Below are positions 10,832 to 24,015 of a stretch of DNA of 64,000 nt, one piece after another. The stretch is from Halichondria panicea. Its lineage: Eukaryota; Porifera; Demospongiae; Suberitida; Halichondriidae. The position numbers and the translations under genes were made by a program. The notes under the pieces were generated by a model, which was not told where the DNA came from, made no database searches, and saw only the letters and a list, made by a program, of their open reading frames with translations. Numbering within the stretch: the stretch's first letter is position 1; each line of letters starts with the position of its first letter. The DNA is taken from positions 949,001 through 1,013,000 of the forward strand of contig NC_087391.1 in the NCBI RefSeq assembly GCF_963675165.1, written 5' to 3'.

Positions 10832-13800
10832 TCAAATGTCCTGAGGCTTCAACAGCAGACAGGAGAATGCGTCCTGCAGTGCTCTCTGACAGGCGTAGGC
10901 AGGGACAAACCCACTGCCAATGTGGTGTTCCTCTAGACACCTCATATTTGACAAGTACCTATTAATTCAACACACAACATCAAAAATGAATGGGTAATTG
11001 TCTCAAAGAGCATGATTTACGAAATTAATTGAGGCTTGTACTAACAGTGTAGGCTTCGTCCCACGAGATATTTACAGCACAAGACTACTTATACTGCTTA
11101 CCCAAAGCTCTCCATTTCCTCTAGCTCTGGAACGCCCGGCCCCCATGTTGACAGAAGGAGGGGCTGGTAGCTGTATACTTTCCCTTGACTCATAGGTAGC
11201 GGGTCAAACACTGTCATGCCCTGTGAGCAGCGGAAATGTTGAGCTACATTTAACACCCATTGTGAGCATTCTATAGCTATAGAGCTATAGTGCATCTTAG
11301 TTGGTTGAATGGAGCAGCCAACCATGACCACTAGTGAAGTAAAAATGTATACATAGTTAGTGTCCTACGCAGGCCTAGAAGGGTCTATTGACTGAGCAAT
11401 TAATTAAGGAGCGAAAGTGAGTGTGGGGACGAGGCTAATACACAGTGTGTGAGTGTGGGGACGAGGCTAATAGTGTGTGAATGAGGTGTTCATGGTTAGC
11501 TGCACTCTAACTTGTACGTACAATATTTTAAAGTCCTCAGTAATAACGATGTACTACTTGGACTGATACAATATGAAAATACAACAACAACAAAAAACAA
11601 ATTGCTACCCCCTCAGGCTACAGAGCGTAGTACGAACACACTGCGTTAATCAACACAATTGCATACTTAGTAACGGAACTAATAGATGGGTGGTTTTTGT
11701 AGTATGTAGAGTGGTATTGCAGTGTGGGTGTATAAGAGATAATTATTATGAAAATGTGTAGCACTGCTATCCCTGAAAGTAACAACAACAATGAAGCAAG
11801 GTACGTAAATACAACAACACACCACAAGAGCGTGATGAGAGGGGAGTAAGGCGTCCTTCTTAGTGGCAACAGTCTCTGATGACTCCTCCCCTGCTGTGTT
11901 ACCAGAGACAGCTGCATGACTGGCCAATACTTCACTGGCAGGTCGGTCAGAGTATATCTGCAGGGTAGTGTGGGTGTGTGTGTGGACAGAGTATATCTGC
12001 AGGGTAGTGTGGGTATGTGTGTGTGGACAGAGTATATCTGCAGGGTAGTGTGGGTATGTGTGTGTGGACAGAGTATATCTGCAGGGTAGTGTGGGTATCT
12101 AGAAACTGAAATACTAAAAACAGTAATGATAAAATGCATGTGATGGCATTGTCTAAAGTGTAATTCGACGTATGGATTAGACAATGCCATCACATGCATT
12201 TTATCATTACTGTTTTTAGTATTTCAGTTTCTAGATACGCTTCACTTACCAGCTCATCAATTATGGAGTCTTTCTCTCTCTTCTTTTGTATAGTTATCCT
12301 CTTCTCTATTTCTAGTGCCTCCTTATTCTTGTAGTCTCGTTCGGCAACCTCCTGGTGTATCTGGTTCATCAGTACTTTCTCCACTCGTAACTGCAGTGAA
12401 GGAAACAGATCTTACTAGACTAGACAGTAGCCGGAATGGAGTGGAACCTCCGAATAAATAGTTTAAGAGCAGAGCTTTTGTCCTCTTTTCGGAGGTTAGG
12501 TTCATTCAAATTGCTATATCAAAGATTTATGGATAGCATGTATGGTCTGTATGCACCCAAATTTTGAAAGCACTACGGGTGCTAATGCCTTGGTACAAGA
12601 TGTCAAAGTTACATAACATAAAGCTACTAGCTATTAGCAAGAGTATATGACAGAGAAGAGAGTCGAACGTAGTCATGCTGTACATCAGATGTATGCGAAG
12701 AGTAACGTGACTTCCTGTATCTGTCACAAGCTTGGAATTTGCACACTGACCAATCCAAGTGTGTGACAGATACAGGAAGTCACGTTACTCTCCACTTACA
12801 TATGATGTACAGCATGCCTACGTTCGATACTCTCTTCTCTATTACTCTTGTTATTAGCAATAGCTTTTATACACACATTACACCATAATTATGATGAACA
12901 TGCTAGCCTCTATACAAAGGCTCTCCTTTTTCTGTTCTTCATCACTAAGATAAAATACTGTACGTATTATCGTTCAATCAGTCTCCTTTTATCTCTATTT
13001 CTTTCTTTCTTCCTCCAATGATATTATCCTATGGATACCGAAGATTACCTCGAGTCTGTGCCAGTAACTGCACGAGTGCCTGAGTGACAGTTACTGGCAC
13101 AGACGAGTGATAGAGTGGGTAATGATCGCCCATGATTGTTGATAAAAAGGATCGATGCCAAGTCTAAAATTAATGGCCGGCTGAGAGCCTTGCAGCTCTC
13201 TTCTCACTCTTGCAGCTAGCGTTCTAGTGCAGAGCTAACTACTAAGTAGAGTAGCAACACTCCATGGACAAGTTTTGCTACGCACTCTTCTGAAAAGACT
13301 GCAATGGCATTCCAAGTAAGCAAAACTAGGCATAACTCGAGAACGAAGCAAATCCACGAATTAAAATCCGATTACTAGAAACTTTACTTGCACTTTATTG
13401 ATGCTTGAGCAGTCTACACACAAACACACTACTGTGCCGTATACCTCCCTTGTGCATGCGCACCGAGGTATAACTTGGCCTAATTTTGTAATGATGTGTC
13501 TTGTCCTATCACTATACATGCATACACACTCACAACTAGTTCAACAGGCCGCAATATCTTTTACGTGCAGTTTGTCACTAGCTACATTGCACAGTATCAA
13601 GTATGTTACCTGTCTGTCTCTATTCTTCATGATGAGCGTCTGGTTATCCTTCTTGTAAGCGTCCATTTTAGCTCTGGTCTGGTCCACATCAACACCATTA
13701 GCCAGGTTGTATACTGGCAGGGAGCAAGAGGTTAGTACTCCGTCCAGTATTTGCATGACTCACTGATTGTCTCCACTTCCTCAAGATAGTCATTGTACTC

Positions 13801-14470
13801 CCTCAGAGAAGGAAAGTCTCTCTCTGTCTTGTTGTAGCTGAGAAATGCCTTCATGAAACTTTACAATTATCGGTTAAATACTTATAAGTAATTAAACAGG
13901 GGAAAAGAATTATTTGTAGTGGCAGACATTTCAGATAATTATTATTTTGACCTAAATACACCATAACAAGATTCAACGGAATGCATATTTTCAAGTTACG
14001 CGCACTAAGGGTTGAAAATATTTCAGTGAGGTTCATACTCACTCTTTAAGTATCTTCTTCCGTATATCAACCTCCTTCTCGATGTACGAGTCGTCAAACT
14101 GTTGCAGTCTGAACTGGTTCTTCCTGAGCACCACCCCACACTCGGGGCACGGGCCAGACGCTCGAATGAACACCACCTCCACACAGTCCCCACACCTGCC
14201 GGGAAAGAATACTAGCTGCATGTACCGTTATGCCCATTCACTTGTATAATCACATAGTTGATCTACGTACAATAATAAGATTAAGATTTTGCTTTTACTG
14301 CTTTGCTGTAATAGATCTACGTAACTATTATACATTGACACCTAAAATAGCTATTAAATTATCCTGGCCTCACAGACTCACAGCTTATGACCACACACAT
14401 TAACTAGTAGCTTGAGGTTTGGTTTCTGGTAGGAGCTTGTCTTACAACGAGGACACTTCAGTTGATCCAT
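10832..14470 (-). CDS. MNAT1: MAT1, assembly factor of the CDK-activating kinase / TFIIH
   Basis: Exons: 14382-14470, 14043-14195, 13764-13858, 13610-13713, 12250-12390, 11823-11957, 11102-11220, 10832-10958; about 320 residues against roughly 309 in vertebrates. A C3HC4 RING is complete (C6, C9, C26, H28, C31, C34, C46, C49). Then come the conserved [16 protein letters not shown] segment, a helical coiled-coil region rich in Lys and Glu, and the hydrophobic C-terminus with [10 protein letters not shown] and [10 protein letters not shown] that joins CDK7 and cyclin H in the family. The protein works in the nucleus in TFIIH, promoting CDK7 activity towards CDKs and RNA polymerase II. The start MDQLKCPRC fits the family. 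Exon 6's acceptor lies in a minisatellite and its donor is a weak GTGTGT. The next gene upstream on this strand (astacin) ends 244 bp away. Confidence 0.93.
11949..12100. repeat. 41-bp minisatellite, about four units, at the MAT1 exon 6 acceptor
   Basis: Same unit as at 1926-2140, one unit shorter. Each unit repeats the CTGCAG acceptor followed by ATATACTC in the minus-strand sense, so the real exon 6 acceptor is preceded by several decoys. Confidence 0.9.
12096..12237. repeat. Perfect 60-bp inverted repeat in MAT1 intron 5
   Basis: Arm 12096-12155 is the exact reverse complement of 12178-12237, with a 22-bp spacer. The structure lies 12 bp from the exon 5 donor (GTAAGT at 12244-12249). It could be a short MITE or a palindrome made during rearrangement. 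A diverged relative of the arm starts near 2321. Confidence 0.9.
12638..12850. mobile_element. Hairpin MITE in MAT1 intron 4
   Basis: About 90-bp arms, imperfectly inverted, sharing GTAACGTGACTTCCTGTAT and the CGAAC...ACTCTCTTCTCT segment. A related copy is at 63219-63375. No coding content. Confidence 0.75.
13054..13104. repeat. Short perfect hairpin
   Basis: GTCTGTGCCAGTAACTG (13054-13070) and its exact reverse complement (13088-13104) with a 17-bp loop, inside MAT1 intron 4. It may be the remnant of a small inverted-repeat element. Confidence 0.7.
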
Positions 14471-14714
14471 GGTTGGTTCTTTATGCTATCATAGATGGTA
14501 TATGCATGCTATAGCGCTATGACAAGAGTTTATACTGAGTTGTCTTGACCATAATTATTTTGACCACATGGGCATGGATGGATAGATTTAGGGGGATTTC
14601 CCTAGCTGCAGGGCATGCAAGGGTGGGTGGGGCTCATTCGCAAAAACATGATGTGATATGTACAAACAATACAAAACTAAATAATAAACAGTTCTCTATA
14701 TATAACAGATCTAG

Positions 14715-17435
14715 TTATAAGTAAATTGCCACAATGCTAATGAGCAAAAGCAACAGGTGAACACAACTGGCATGCCTAGCTGCACTACTTGTTGTAGCTT
14801 CCGTTCCTACAATGCTCACGACAGATTCTGAGAAGCTTCTCACATCAGCAATCTCATAGAGATCCATGAGAAAATAGCCAGCATATTGCCCACCTGAAAG
14901 GTCAAATATGAATAGTATTTCTAGCAAAGTTTAGCTATATAGATCTAGGTATTATATATAGTAACTAATGCAGCTAGCCTTTTCACGTAAACATACCTAT
15001 ACCACCTTGGCAAAGATCTGTATTAGCTGGGAATATTGTGTATTCAGCTTTACTACTAGATCCGGATATACAGTATCCCACAGTGACAGCAAAGAACTGA
15101 TATCCAAGCAATTGAGCAGCTGAGCCACATTTCCTCACAGGCTCGTCTCTAGATGTTGGTGAGTCTGACAAGTCTTCCGTCTCTCCTTCCAGAAAATAGA
15201 GACTGTTACTGTACGCAGGCAGGTAGTAGCACCCAGCATGCTGAACCCCTGAAAATATAAACAATTACAGTATAAGCCCTATCTACAGAGCTATTAGTAA
15301 AAATTCTGTTTATACATTCAGCATGGGGCAAGTACTGAAACGTTTATAGAGCGAGTCATCATTTTACCTCTTAGCTCTGGTTCTGGGTTGCAGTCCTCTG
15401 TGTTACAATCTTCATTCTGTGCGGAAACACATTGGGAATCCCCTGAGCACTGTCGAGATCTGAACCGAGTCCCCCCGCCACACTCAGCCGTACAATCACT
15501 CCATTCTGACCACTCTCCAACCTCAACAGCTAGCAGGATAAACAATATACACCTTGATTATATACTTGTATACTCACTAATAGTTGTGCAAGAGACGTCA
15601 GAGTTACAGTAGTTGGTTTCCACATTGATTCCAACACAGTTGTTACCATTGATACATCTTCTCCTTCTGTACCGTCTTCCACCCTGACATGTCTGGCTAC
15701 AAGAGCTCCAACCACTCCAGGATCCCCACTCAGACACTATAAAGAAGTTTCAGTTACAGCTAACTTTTATATATAGAGACTGTATACCTTCAGGACAGTC
15801 TTGAGAGTTGCAATCTCGAAACTGCTTTAAGCGTCCACTGCATGCGTTGCCGTTCACACATTGTCTCTGTCTTTCTTGTCTTCCGGTCCCACAGCTGGCA
15901 CTGCAACCACTCCACTCACTCCAACTGCTCCACGTGGCCTCTTCTACAAAATATTATTAACACAATATTATATATGCTGCCGACAGACCCTTAGTGCTCA
16001 CGTTTGCAACTCTGAGTATTGCAGTTCTCTGTGTCAATATTATTGCCAGGACAAGTGAACCCTCCAACACAAGTCCTCGTTCTACTCCTGGTTCCTCCAT
16101 TGCACGCCCTACTGCAAGAGGACCATGAACCCCAGTTGCTCCATTGAGAGGATGCAGTCACCTCTTTGGAAAAAGGGACATAATAAGGCAACTATAATTA
16201 ATACAGAGATTCGTATACCCAACGCAAAAGTGTTATAATGATAGTTGTAAAATCGAGTCTACAAATTTGTCTGTAATTATAGCTAGTTAATGTAGAGTAT
16301 AACACACAGACATATTATACCATCTGAGCAGTACAAAGCTCTGGCATGTTGCAAATCATATGCTGACATTCCATCTCTCTGTCCTAGGTCATTAAGCTCA
16401 ACTCCTGATGTTCTGACTGGCACAATGGTAGGCTGTCCATCATTGGTGAATGCATAGGCACCATAGTGCATAACTGAGCCGTAGTCATAGGGAACACCTT
16501 GTGTAGTTGCATAAGATGAGCTGACCTTTTCAAAATTATTTTCGAAACCTGTTAAGATGCAGGCTTATAGTCATCGTGGTGATGTACACTATATAAAGCA
16601 TATATACCTGAACGAATGCTGTTGTCGTTAATGGTGATGAAGGAATCTCTGTCTGGTCTGCTCTGTTCGTGCCACCTTCCCAAACAATGGAAGATCTCAT
16701 GCATCACAATTCCAGAGTATTCACAGCCTCTGCCAATGGAAATATCTTGTTCACCACCAATACGACCAATGTAGGAGTAGCAACTGCAAACAAGGTGTTT
16801 TACATAATCATAGTTGCATTAAACAAAGCGATTATAATGCATGACTGTATCGTAGCAACAAACATGATTCTTGATTCTTGATTACCCTTGGCCAGAAAAA
16901 AAGCGAACATAGTCTTCCTCATTTGTACGCTCAATGAAAGAGATGCATGTCTGACTTTCATAGGTATCCATAGCACTTCTTATTGCATTCACAGCAGACG
17001 AGCCTCAAATTATGATATTGCATTATCACAAACAAGCATTTAATTATTATAACTTACTCATTTCACTATCAATGGTGTATGGAACACGGCTATTTTTCCA
17101 GAGGAACTCTTCCCTATTAACAACAGCATTGAGCGGAGAGAAGGGGTCATTCTGATTGGCCGTGGCTTCTAACAGAGCTTGTTGATTCGAAGTCAGCAAA
17201 ATGTCCACCTCAATGAGACGAAAATTGACCTCTGAAAATAATAAAATTACTCCACAGTATGTTCCATAGCATGTATCTTACCCCGATTTGCGTTCTCCTC
17301 ATTGGTTTGATTCCTGTACTTCTCATATCCACTAGTAGGAGGTGGAGGCTTTGGTTTGCCAGGGCCATGGCCAGGCATGCAACTAACAGTAGAACAGATT
17401 GCTACCACAGCTAAGAATACAAGTTTATCTCCCAT
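14715..17435 (-). CDS. Secreted astacin metalloprotease with four thrombospondin type 1 repeats
   Basis: Eleven exons: 17282-17435, 17058-17231, 16886-17003, 16608-16793, 16321-16550, 16002-16163, 15788-15943, 15578-15736, 15368-15529, 14997-15248, 14715-14893; about 643 residues. A signal peptide ([19 protein letters not shown]) precedes a Pro/Gly-rich linker and short pro-region. The zinc site [19 protein letters not shown] (near residue 177) and Met-turn SVMHYG (near 237) define an active astacin. Four TSP1 modules ([11 protein letters not shown]-type) occupy roughly 288-501. An unrecognised module with four Cys follows, then a small second one. The end, [20 protein letters not shown], is hydrophobic and suits a GPI-anchor signal or a membrane helix. 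The enzyme should cleave extracellular proteins near the cell surface. It shares a divergent promoter with LC3. Confidence 0.9.
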
Positions 17436-17657
17436 GGCTGTGTAGAAAACTCAAGGGACTGAAGAGTAGACTTTGTATGTAGAGCTAGATAACTATATCG
17501 CGCATGCGCAGTAAATGCAAGAGACAATACCAGTGACGTCACACGCAGTCATGACAGTGCTTTTATTGAACACAGCCATACGCTCAGACATCGAAAGCCA
17601 TAGCCAAGCTCCTAGTAAAGCTCTAACAAAAGAAAGTACAGAGAAAGATTGTTCACA
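17436..17657. promoter_or_regulatory. Bidirectional promoter between the astacin gene and LC3
   Basis: Only 222 bp separate the two start codons, so both promoters and 5' UTRs share this stretch. It contains CGCGCATGCGCA (17499-17510), a perfect NRF1 palindrome, and TGACGTCA (17534-17541), a perfect CREB/ATF site. No TATA box is evident. The two sites suggest housekeeping or stress-linked control of LC3; that they act on both genes is inference. Confidence 0.75.
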
Positions 17658-19552
<1,895 letters not shown>

Positions 19553-19983
19553 GGACCTTTATTTATTTGAACAGCTATAATATAAACAATGTCGGTTGAT
19601 TTTATGTCAGTTTCACACAAAGATGTTATTTTGCTCACTCTTTGTTACCTTGTCACGTTTGATAATTAAAGTGTGCACTTCTTGTGTAGCTGTCATGACT
19701 GTGTGTTTTACTGGTCATCATTTCTATCCAATAGATCACCTCATAAAAACTTGTTTATAGTATAATTATAGTTGTGAATCTGTAATTTCAATTCCGATTG
19801 GTTATTACCGTATAGCAGGTTATTTTTGACACTAAATTTTTGCGGATGCTCAACCATAGATAGAGTAGTGACTCTGTCTCTATGCTCAAACTCTTAGAGT
19901 TTAAATTTAATGACCACACCCTATAATAGAGACTTTCAACCGGAAGTAAACCGAGCAAACCGAGCTGTCAATCTCGAAAAGGC

Positions 19984-21224
19984 TACAGTGCAACAAACAA
20001 GAGAGTAGATTTTTTTTTGGTACACATTTTTTACATTTTGTGGCATATCTTCTAAAGTAAAAGTGATATGATCTATTTGAGTGCAGGTACTGAAAGTTCA
20101 ACTATTGGCGCTTCCATTGGACCACCACCTGTTACATCACATGACATCATCAGTATAAAATGGCTGTCTGAAGATGTGTACTTCCGAAAATATGTTAGGA
20201 ATAGAAGTAGCTTATTTGTTTGAGTTAAGATCTGAAATTTGTTGTGCATGTACCTGGGTATATTGCTCATCTTTTGAGCTTCAACAGAAGTCTGGGCTAC
20301 TAGTAAGTTCTGAGAAATACTGCATTTTGTTGTTTTTTGGTGGCAAATATGTTAGGAATACAACTTTCGATTTTATATTAGTTAAGGTCTGATTTTTGAG
20401 CAGCATGTACTACAATAGTGTACTTTTCATCTGTACTAACTTACAGGAGTTAGGCTAGCCTCTTTTTTGCTAGAGCGGCCCATCTTGTCAAAAACAGTGC
20501 TTTTTATGACTTTTGGGGCGATTTGGCTACGTAGTAAGCTCAATTACCACGCCCCTGTGACACAGAATGACCAACACCAACTGTGTATTTGCAGGTAGAC
20601 ATCACATGACCTTTGGCTTTGGATGTAACAAATAACAACAAGATGATTTGTGATGTCACAAATCAATGAATATCATTGCATACGTCCGCAAAAGTAGCAA
20701 AACGGAGCAAAAATCACCATTTTTGACAAGAAGGGCCGCTCTAGCAAAGAAGAGGCTAGCCTAACTCCTGTAAGTTAGTACAGATGAAAAGTACACTATT
20801 GTAGTACATGCTGCTCAAAAATCAGCCTAATATAAAATCGAAAGTTGTATTCCTAACATATTTGCCACCAAAAAACAACAAAATGCAGTATTTCTCAGAA
20901 CTTACTAGTAGCCCAGACTTCCGTTGAAGCTCAAAAGATGAGCAGTATACTCAGGTACATGCACAACAAATTTCAGATCTTAACTCAAACAAATAAGCTA
21001 CTTCTATTCCTAACATATTTTCGGAGGTACAAATCTTCAGACAGCCATTTCATAGTGATGATGTCATATGATGTAACAGGTGGTGGTCCAATGGAAGCGC
21101 CAATAATTGAACTTTCAGTACCTGCACTCAAATAGATCATATCACTTTTACTTTAGAAGATATGCCACAAAATGTGAAAAAAATAATATAAAAAAAATCT
21201 ACTCTCTTTGGTTGTTGCACTGTA
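19984..21224. mobile_element. Foldback element with 0.5-kb arms and TA target duplication
   Basis: Element 19986-21222 starts CAGTGCAAC, ends GTTGCACTG and is flanked by TA on both sides, as in Tc1/mariner elements. The arms (19986-20505 and about 20709-21222) are inverted copies with scattered differences; the roughly 200-bp centre is unique. Each arm holds a similar 65-codon open frame pointing outward (20073-20270 minus and 20938-21135 plus), with no recognisable domain. No transposase is present. Confidence 0.85.
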
Positions 21225-21350
21225 GTAAATGTATCGTGACGTCATTAGTAAGATTTAGGGGCGTTGCTGCTTGTAAATAGCTGCAATGCGCTTGCTTAGC
21301 GTGGTAGGACGATTTTACTCAAATCGCTTTTTCTGCAGCTCCTTAGTTAT

Positions 21351-21401
21351 ACCATAGATACTATAAATTACATTTACTATGTAATTTATAGTATCTATGG
21401 T
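21351..21401. repeat. Perfect 23-bp hairpin
   Basis: ACCATAGATACTATAAATTA continues to CAT, and its full reverse complement follows after the 5-bp loop TTACT. Part of the arm reappears near 27934-27960, so it belongs to a small repeat family. Confidence 0.8.
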
Positions 21402-21492
21402 TATACAGTTTTGGGAGAGTGTTTTACATGAGTTCGACGTAGTTCGACACATCTGAACATGTTCGAACTACAGAATAACTTAGTGCTGAGCA

Positions 21493-21760
21493 ATGGATGA
21501 TATTTCAACCTGGAGAGCTCGAATTGGTCTCTATTGTATCAGGCTGCGCAGTAGAGGCCTGAAGAATAGGTCACCTAAGTCTTATATTCCAAGAGGAGGG
21601 CTTTATAGTGATGGAATTGGAACACTTATTGTGGTGCTGGGTTTGTTGCACATTGCAGTGATCTTATTATCATTGTTAATAATTATTGTCTGGATATGTT
21701 GAATTGAACCCTGGTCCTGGTAATACACCAGATAAAGAAACAAGTAGTCTACAATTATCA
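21493..21760 (+). pseudogene. Retroelement leader with a frame-broken 2A-like motif
   Basis: A 69-codon frame starts MDDISTWRARIGLYCIRLRS and runs into a hydrophobic stretch (LIVVLGLLHIAVILLSLL) before stopping. The related in-frame copy at 62761 continues as SGYVELNPGPG. Here about 4 extra bases near 21682 shift the frame, so the NPGP segment is encoded in a different frame just after the stop. Leaders of this kind, hydrophobic then D/Y-V-E-x-N-P-G-P, occur at the start of some non-LTR retrotransposon and host proteins, where 2A makes the ribosome skip a peptide bond. Confidence 0.75.
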
Positions 21761-22039
21761 ATTAACTATTCCTTAGCTTTACAAGGTATTAACTACCATG
21801 CCTCGTGAAGGAACAAATTCAAGCTACCGTATTCAACATAAAATGTTGCATTTTGGCCAATTATAATGCTACGAAAATGTTATGCGACTCATCTTATTTT
21901 CTCGATTTATTAAACGGCGCGGTTTCAATGGGGATTGTATACAGGCCTATAATAATTGTGGAACTATTATAATCATGGTAGGCACTTGCATTGGTTTGTA
22001 TCAATGCATACATTTCTAGCACTACGGTATCTTAATTAT

Positions 22040-22780
22040 ATAATACAGGTGAAGGAATTGTTTTAAGTCTCACAAACTTGAAAGACGTCGGCATCAAGGA
22101 GACGGGTGCCTGGCTAGATGTGCTGCCTATTTCTTCGCTAGGTCTAAGGATGGATGATAACACCATCAGAGTTGCTGTAGGCCTACGTCTTGGTGCCCCT
22201 CTATGCAGACCCCATTCCTGTTATCACTGTGGAGCTGGGGTGGACAGTTGGGCACTCATGGGCTCAGCTGCCGTAGCAGTGAAGGTCGACACCATCGTCA
22301 TGCGGCTTTGAACGATATTGTGCATAGAACCCTCACCTCTGCAAAGATACCTGCACGCCTTGAACCATCAGGCCTACAACGGTCGGATGGGAAGCGCCCA
22401 GATGGCATCACCATGGTACCCTGGAAGTGTGGGAAGCTGCTGGTGTGGGACGCGACCTGCCCGGACACCTTTGCCCCATCATACACCATGCATGCATAAG
22501 TGCTACCTCGGAGGCAGGGCTTGTAGCTGCAGAAGCAGAAGAGATCGAGGAAGGAGGCCAAATACACCAGCCTTGGTTCACTGCACTGCTTCACCCCACT
22601 AGCCATAGAGACTACAGGTGTTCTAGGGCCTAAGTCTAAGACATTTGTTAAGGAATTAGGTGGGCGCGTTGCAAGTGTCACGGGAGATCAGAAGTCCTCC
22701 CATTACTTACTGCAAAGGCTGTCGGTCGCAGTACGGCGTGGAAATGCGGCCTCAGTGATGGGCACAATACACCTGGTCTG
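22040..22780 (+). pseudogene. Retroelement C-terminal coding remnant, frameshifted
   Basis: Successive plus-strand frames read KETGAWLDVLPISSLGLRMD, a CH.C..G..D.....G knuckle-like segment, [28 protein letters not shown] and [15 protein letters not shown], then ETTGVLGPKSK and AVRRGNA. These belong together as the end of one retroelement protein family known from sponges and cnidarians, but at least two frameshifts or stops interrupt them here. The RPDG...WDxT pattern resembles a restriction-like nuclease core (inference). It may be the tail of the element whose leader is at 21493, with the middle deleted. Confidence 0.65.
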
Positions 22781-22889
22781 TACATGTATATACGTATACT
22801 ATATAATTATTAGCAAAAAATCGTTTATTTTATTAATGGCAGACCACATTACTACAAATTATAAATTTAAATTATGGGTAGTGACCCCA

Positions 22890-23110
22890 TAGATATATAG
22901 TCAGTGTGCATGATAATTATTATTATAATTATATAGAGTTATAATTATGAGTAGAGTGTGCTTCCATGATATAGTTATAATTATGAGAGTAGAGAGTCAG
23001 TGCGCTTCCATGATACAGTTATAATTATGAGAGTAGAGAGTCAGTGTGCTTCCATGATAATTATATTTATAATTATGAGAGTAGAGAGTCAGTGCATGTG
23101 CATGCTTGCA
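22890..23110. repeat. About 55-bp tandem repeat, four imperfect units
   Basis: Units contain ATTATGAGAGTAGAGAGTCA followed by GTGC(T/G)TTCCATGATA and an AT-rich stretch. The open frames across it are low-complexity artefacts. Confidence 0.8.
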
Positions 23111-23470
23111 TGATATAATATGCAGTATTGTGTTACCATACTTCATCATCCACGATTTTAAGAGTCCTCCTTTGTTTCGATCATCAGGGGAGGTGACGAG
23201 TGTTAACAGTTTTTCCAGCATCAAATTTGACCAGTGGTGTTGAGAAATATTGGTGCATGGCCACGAGTTCGAGTTGAGGGGCTGCCATTGGAAATGTATC
23301 TTGCCCACGAAAACCGTATGGAGAGTATATACCAGGTAGTATAGTCATAGATTGAAGAGTTCTTCAGTATACGGTATATATAACCAGGAGTCTTCTGCTT
23401 CATCATCATCATCAGGGGGTAGGAATTGCCACAGTAGACATGTCCCACGCACGTGCTGCGTATGTATATA

Positions 23471-24015
23471 CAGGGCCGTAGCCACCAACTTTAGAGTGGT
23501 CAGGTTGTTATGAAATGGAACAAATCGGCGCGCTATGCGCGCAGCGATTTTTAGGTCACGCCCATTTCCGGTATCGTTGGTAACGCCCCTTCTCTACTGG
23601 CTATCTGCTGGACTAAATTCTGTTCAGCTTTAAAGCTTAGCCCTAACACAAAATGTTACAGAACACAACATCTTGATTCTTATCATGATGGAGAAACAGC
23701 AAAGTTGTAATGGCAAGACCACAGAACTGGTTTGGACTTTCCAAATGATCGCTTGGGGAACAAAAAATGGTTAGCTGGATGGTGAGCTTGGTCTGGAAGA
23801 CTTGGAAGGGATTCTCTCTCGCCATAGCAATGATAGCATGTAGACTAATAGTCTTGATCACTTATAGTTCTAGCATGCTTGCATGTTTTGCACTGCAGAA
23901 GAAGTTCACTGCATTTTTTTTCCATTACGTGTTTACTGTAGTGACGACCATTTCCTATTCACCTCGGAAAAAGTGGTCAGGTTGAAACCTGACTAACCTG
24001 ACTGGTGGCTAGGGC
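23471..24015. mobile_element. hAT-like MITE, copy 2
   Basis: Same element as 5598-6126, beginning CAGGGCCGTAGCCACCA and ending near GGTGGCTAGGGC. Immediately to the right, at 24016, a different small element begins TAGCCTCGTTCCCAGGCC, whose complement GGCCTGG is at about 24118, so two MITEs abut. Confidence 0.8.

Larger units (their letters stand above)
8499..12095. repeat. Segmental duplication, copy B
   Basis: Counterpart of 1-2140. After removing the inserts at 8676-9251 and 9829-10743 the two copies align throughout, with occasional single-base changes. It contains transporter exons 1-3 and MAT1 exons 6-8 as parts of complete genes, so B is probably the original arrangement and A the derived one. 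Confidence 0.9.

Noticed and set aside
12190-12505. Small frames near MAT1 exon 5 read as separate genes
   Set aside because: They are the exon itself read into its introns.
22298-22681. 127-codon minus-strand frame
   Set aside because: Antisense of the retroelement C-terminal remnant, which has family motifs on the plus strand.
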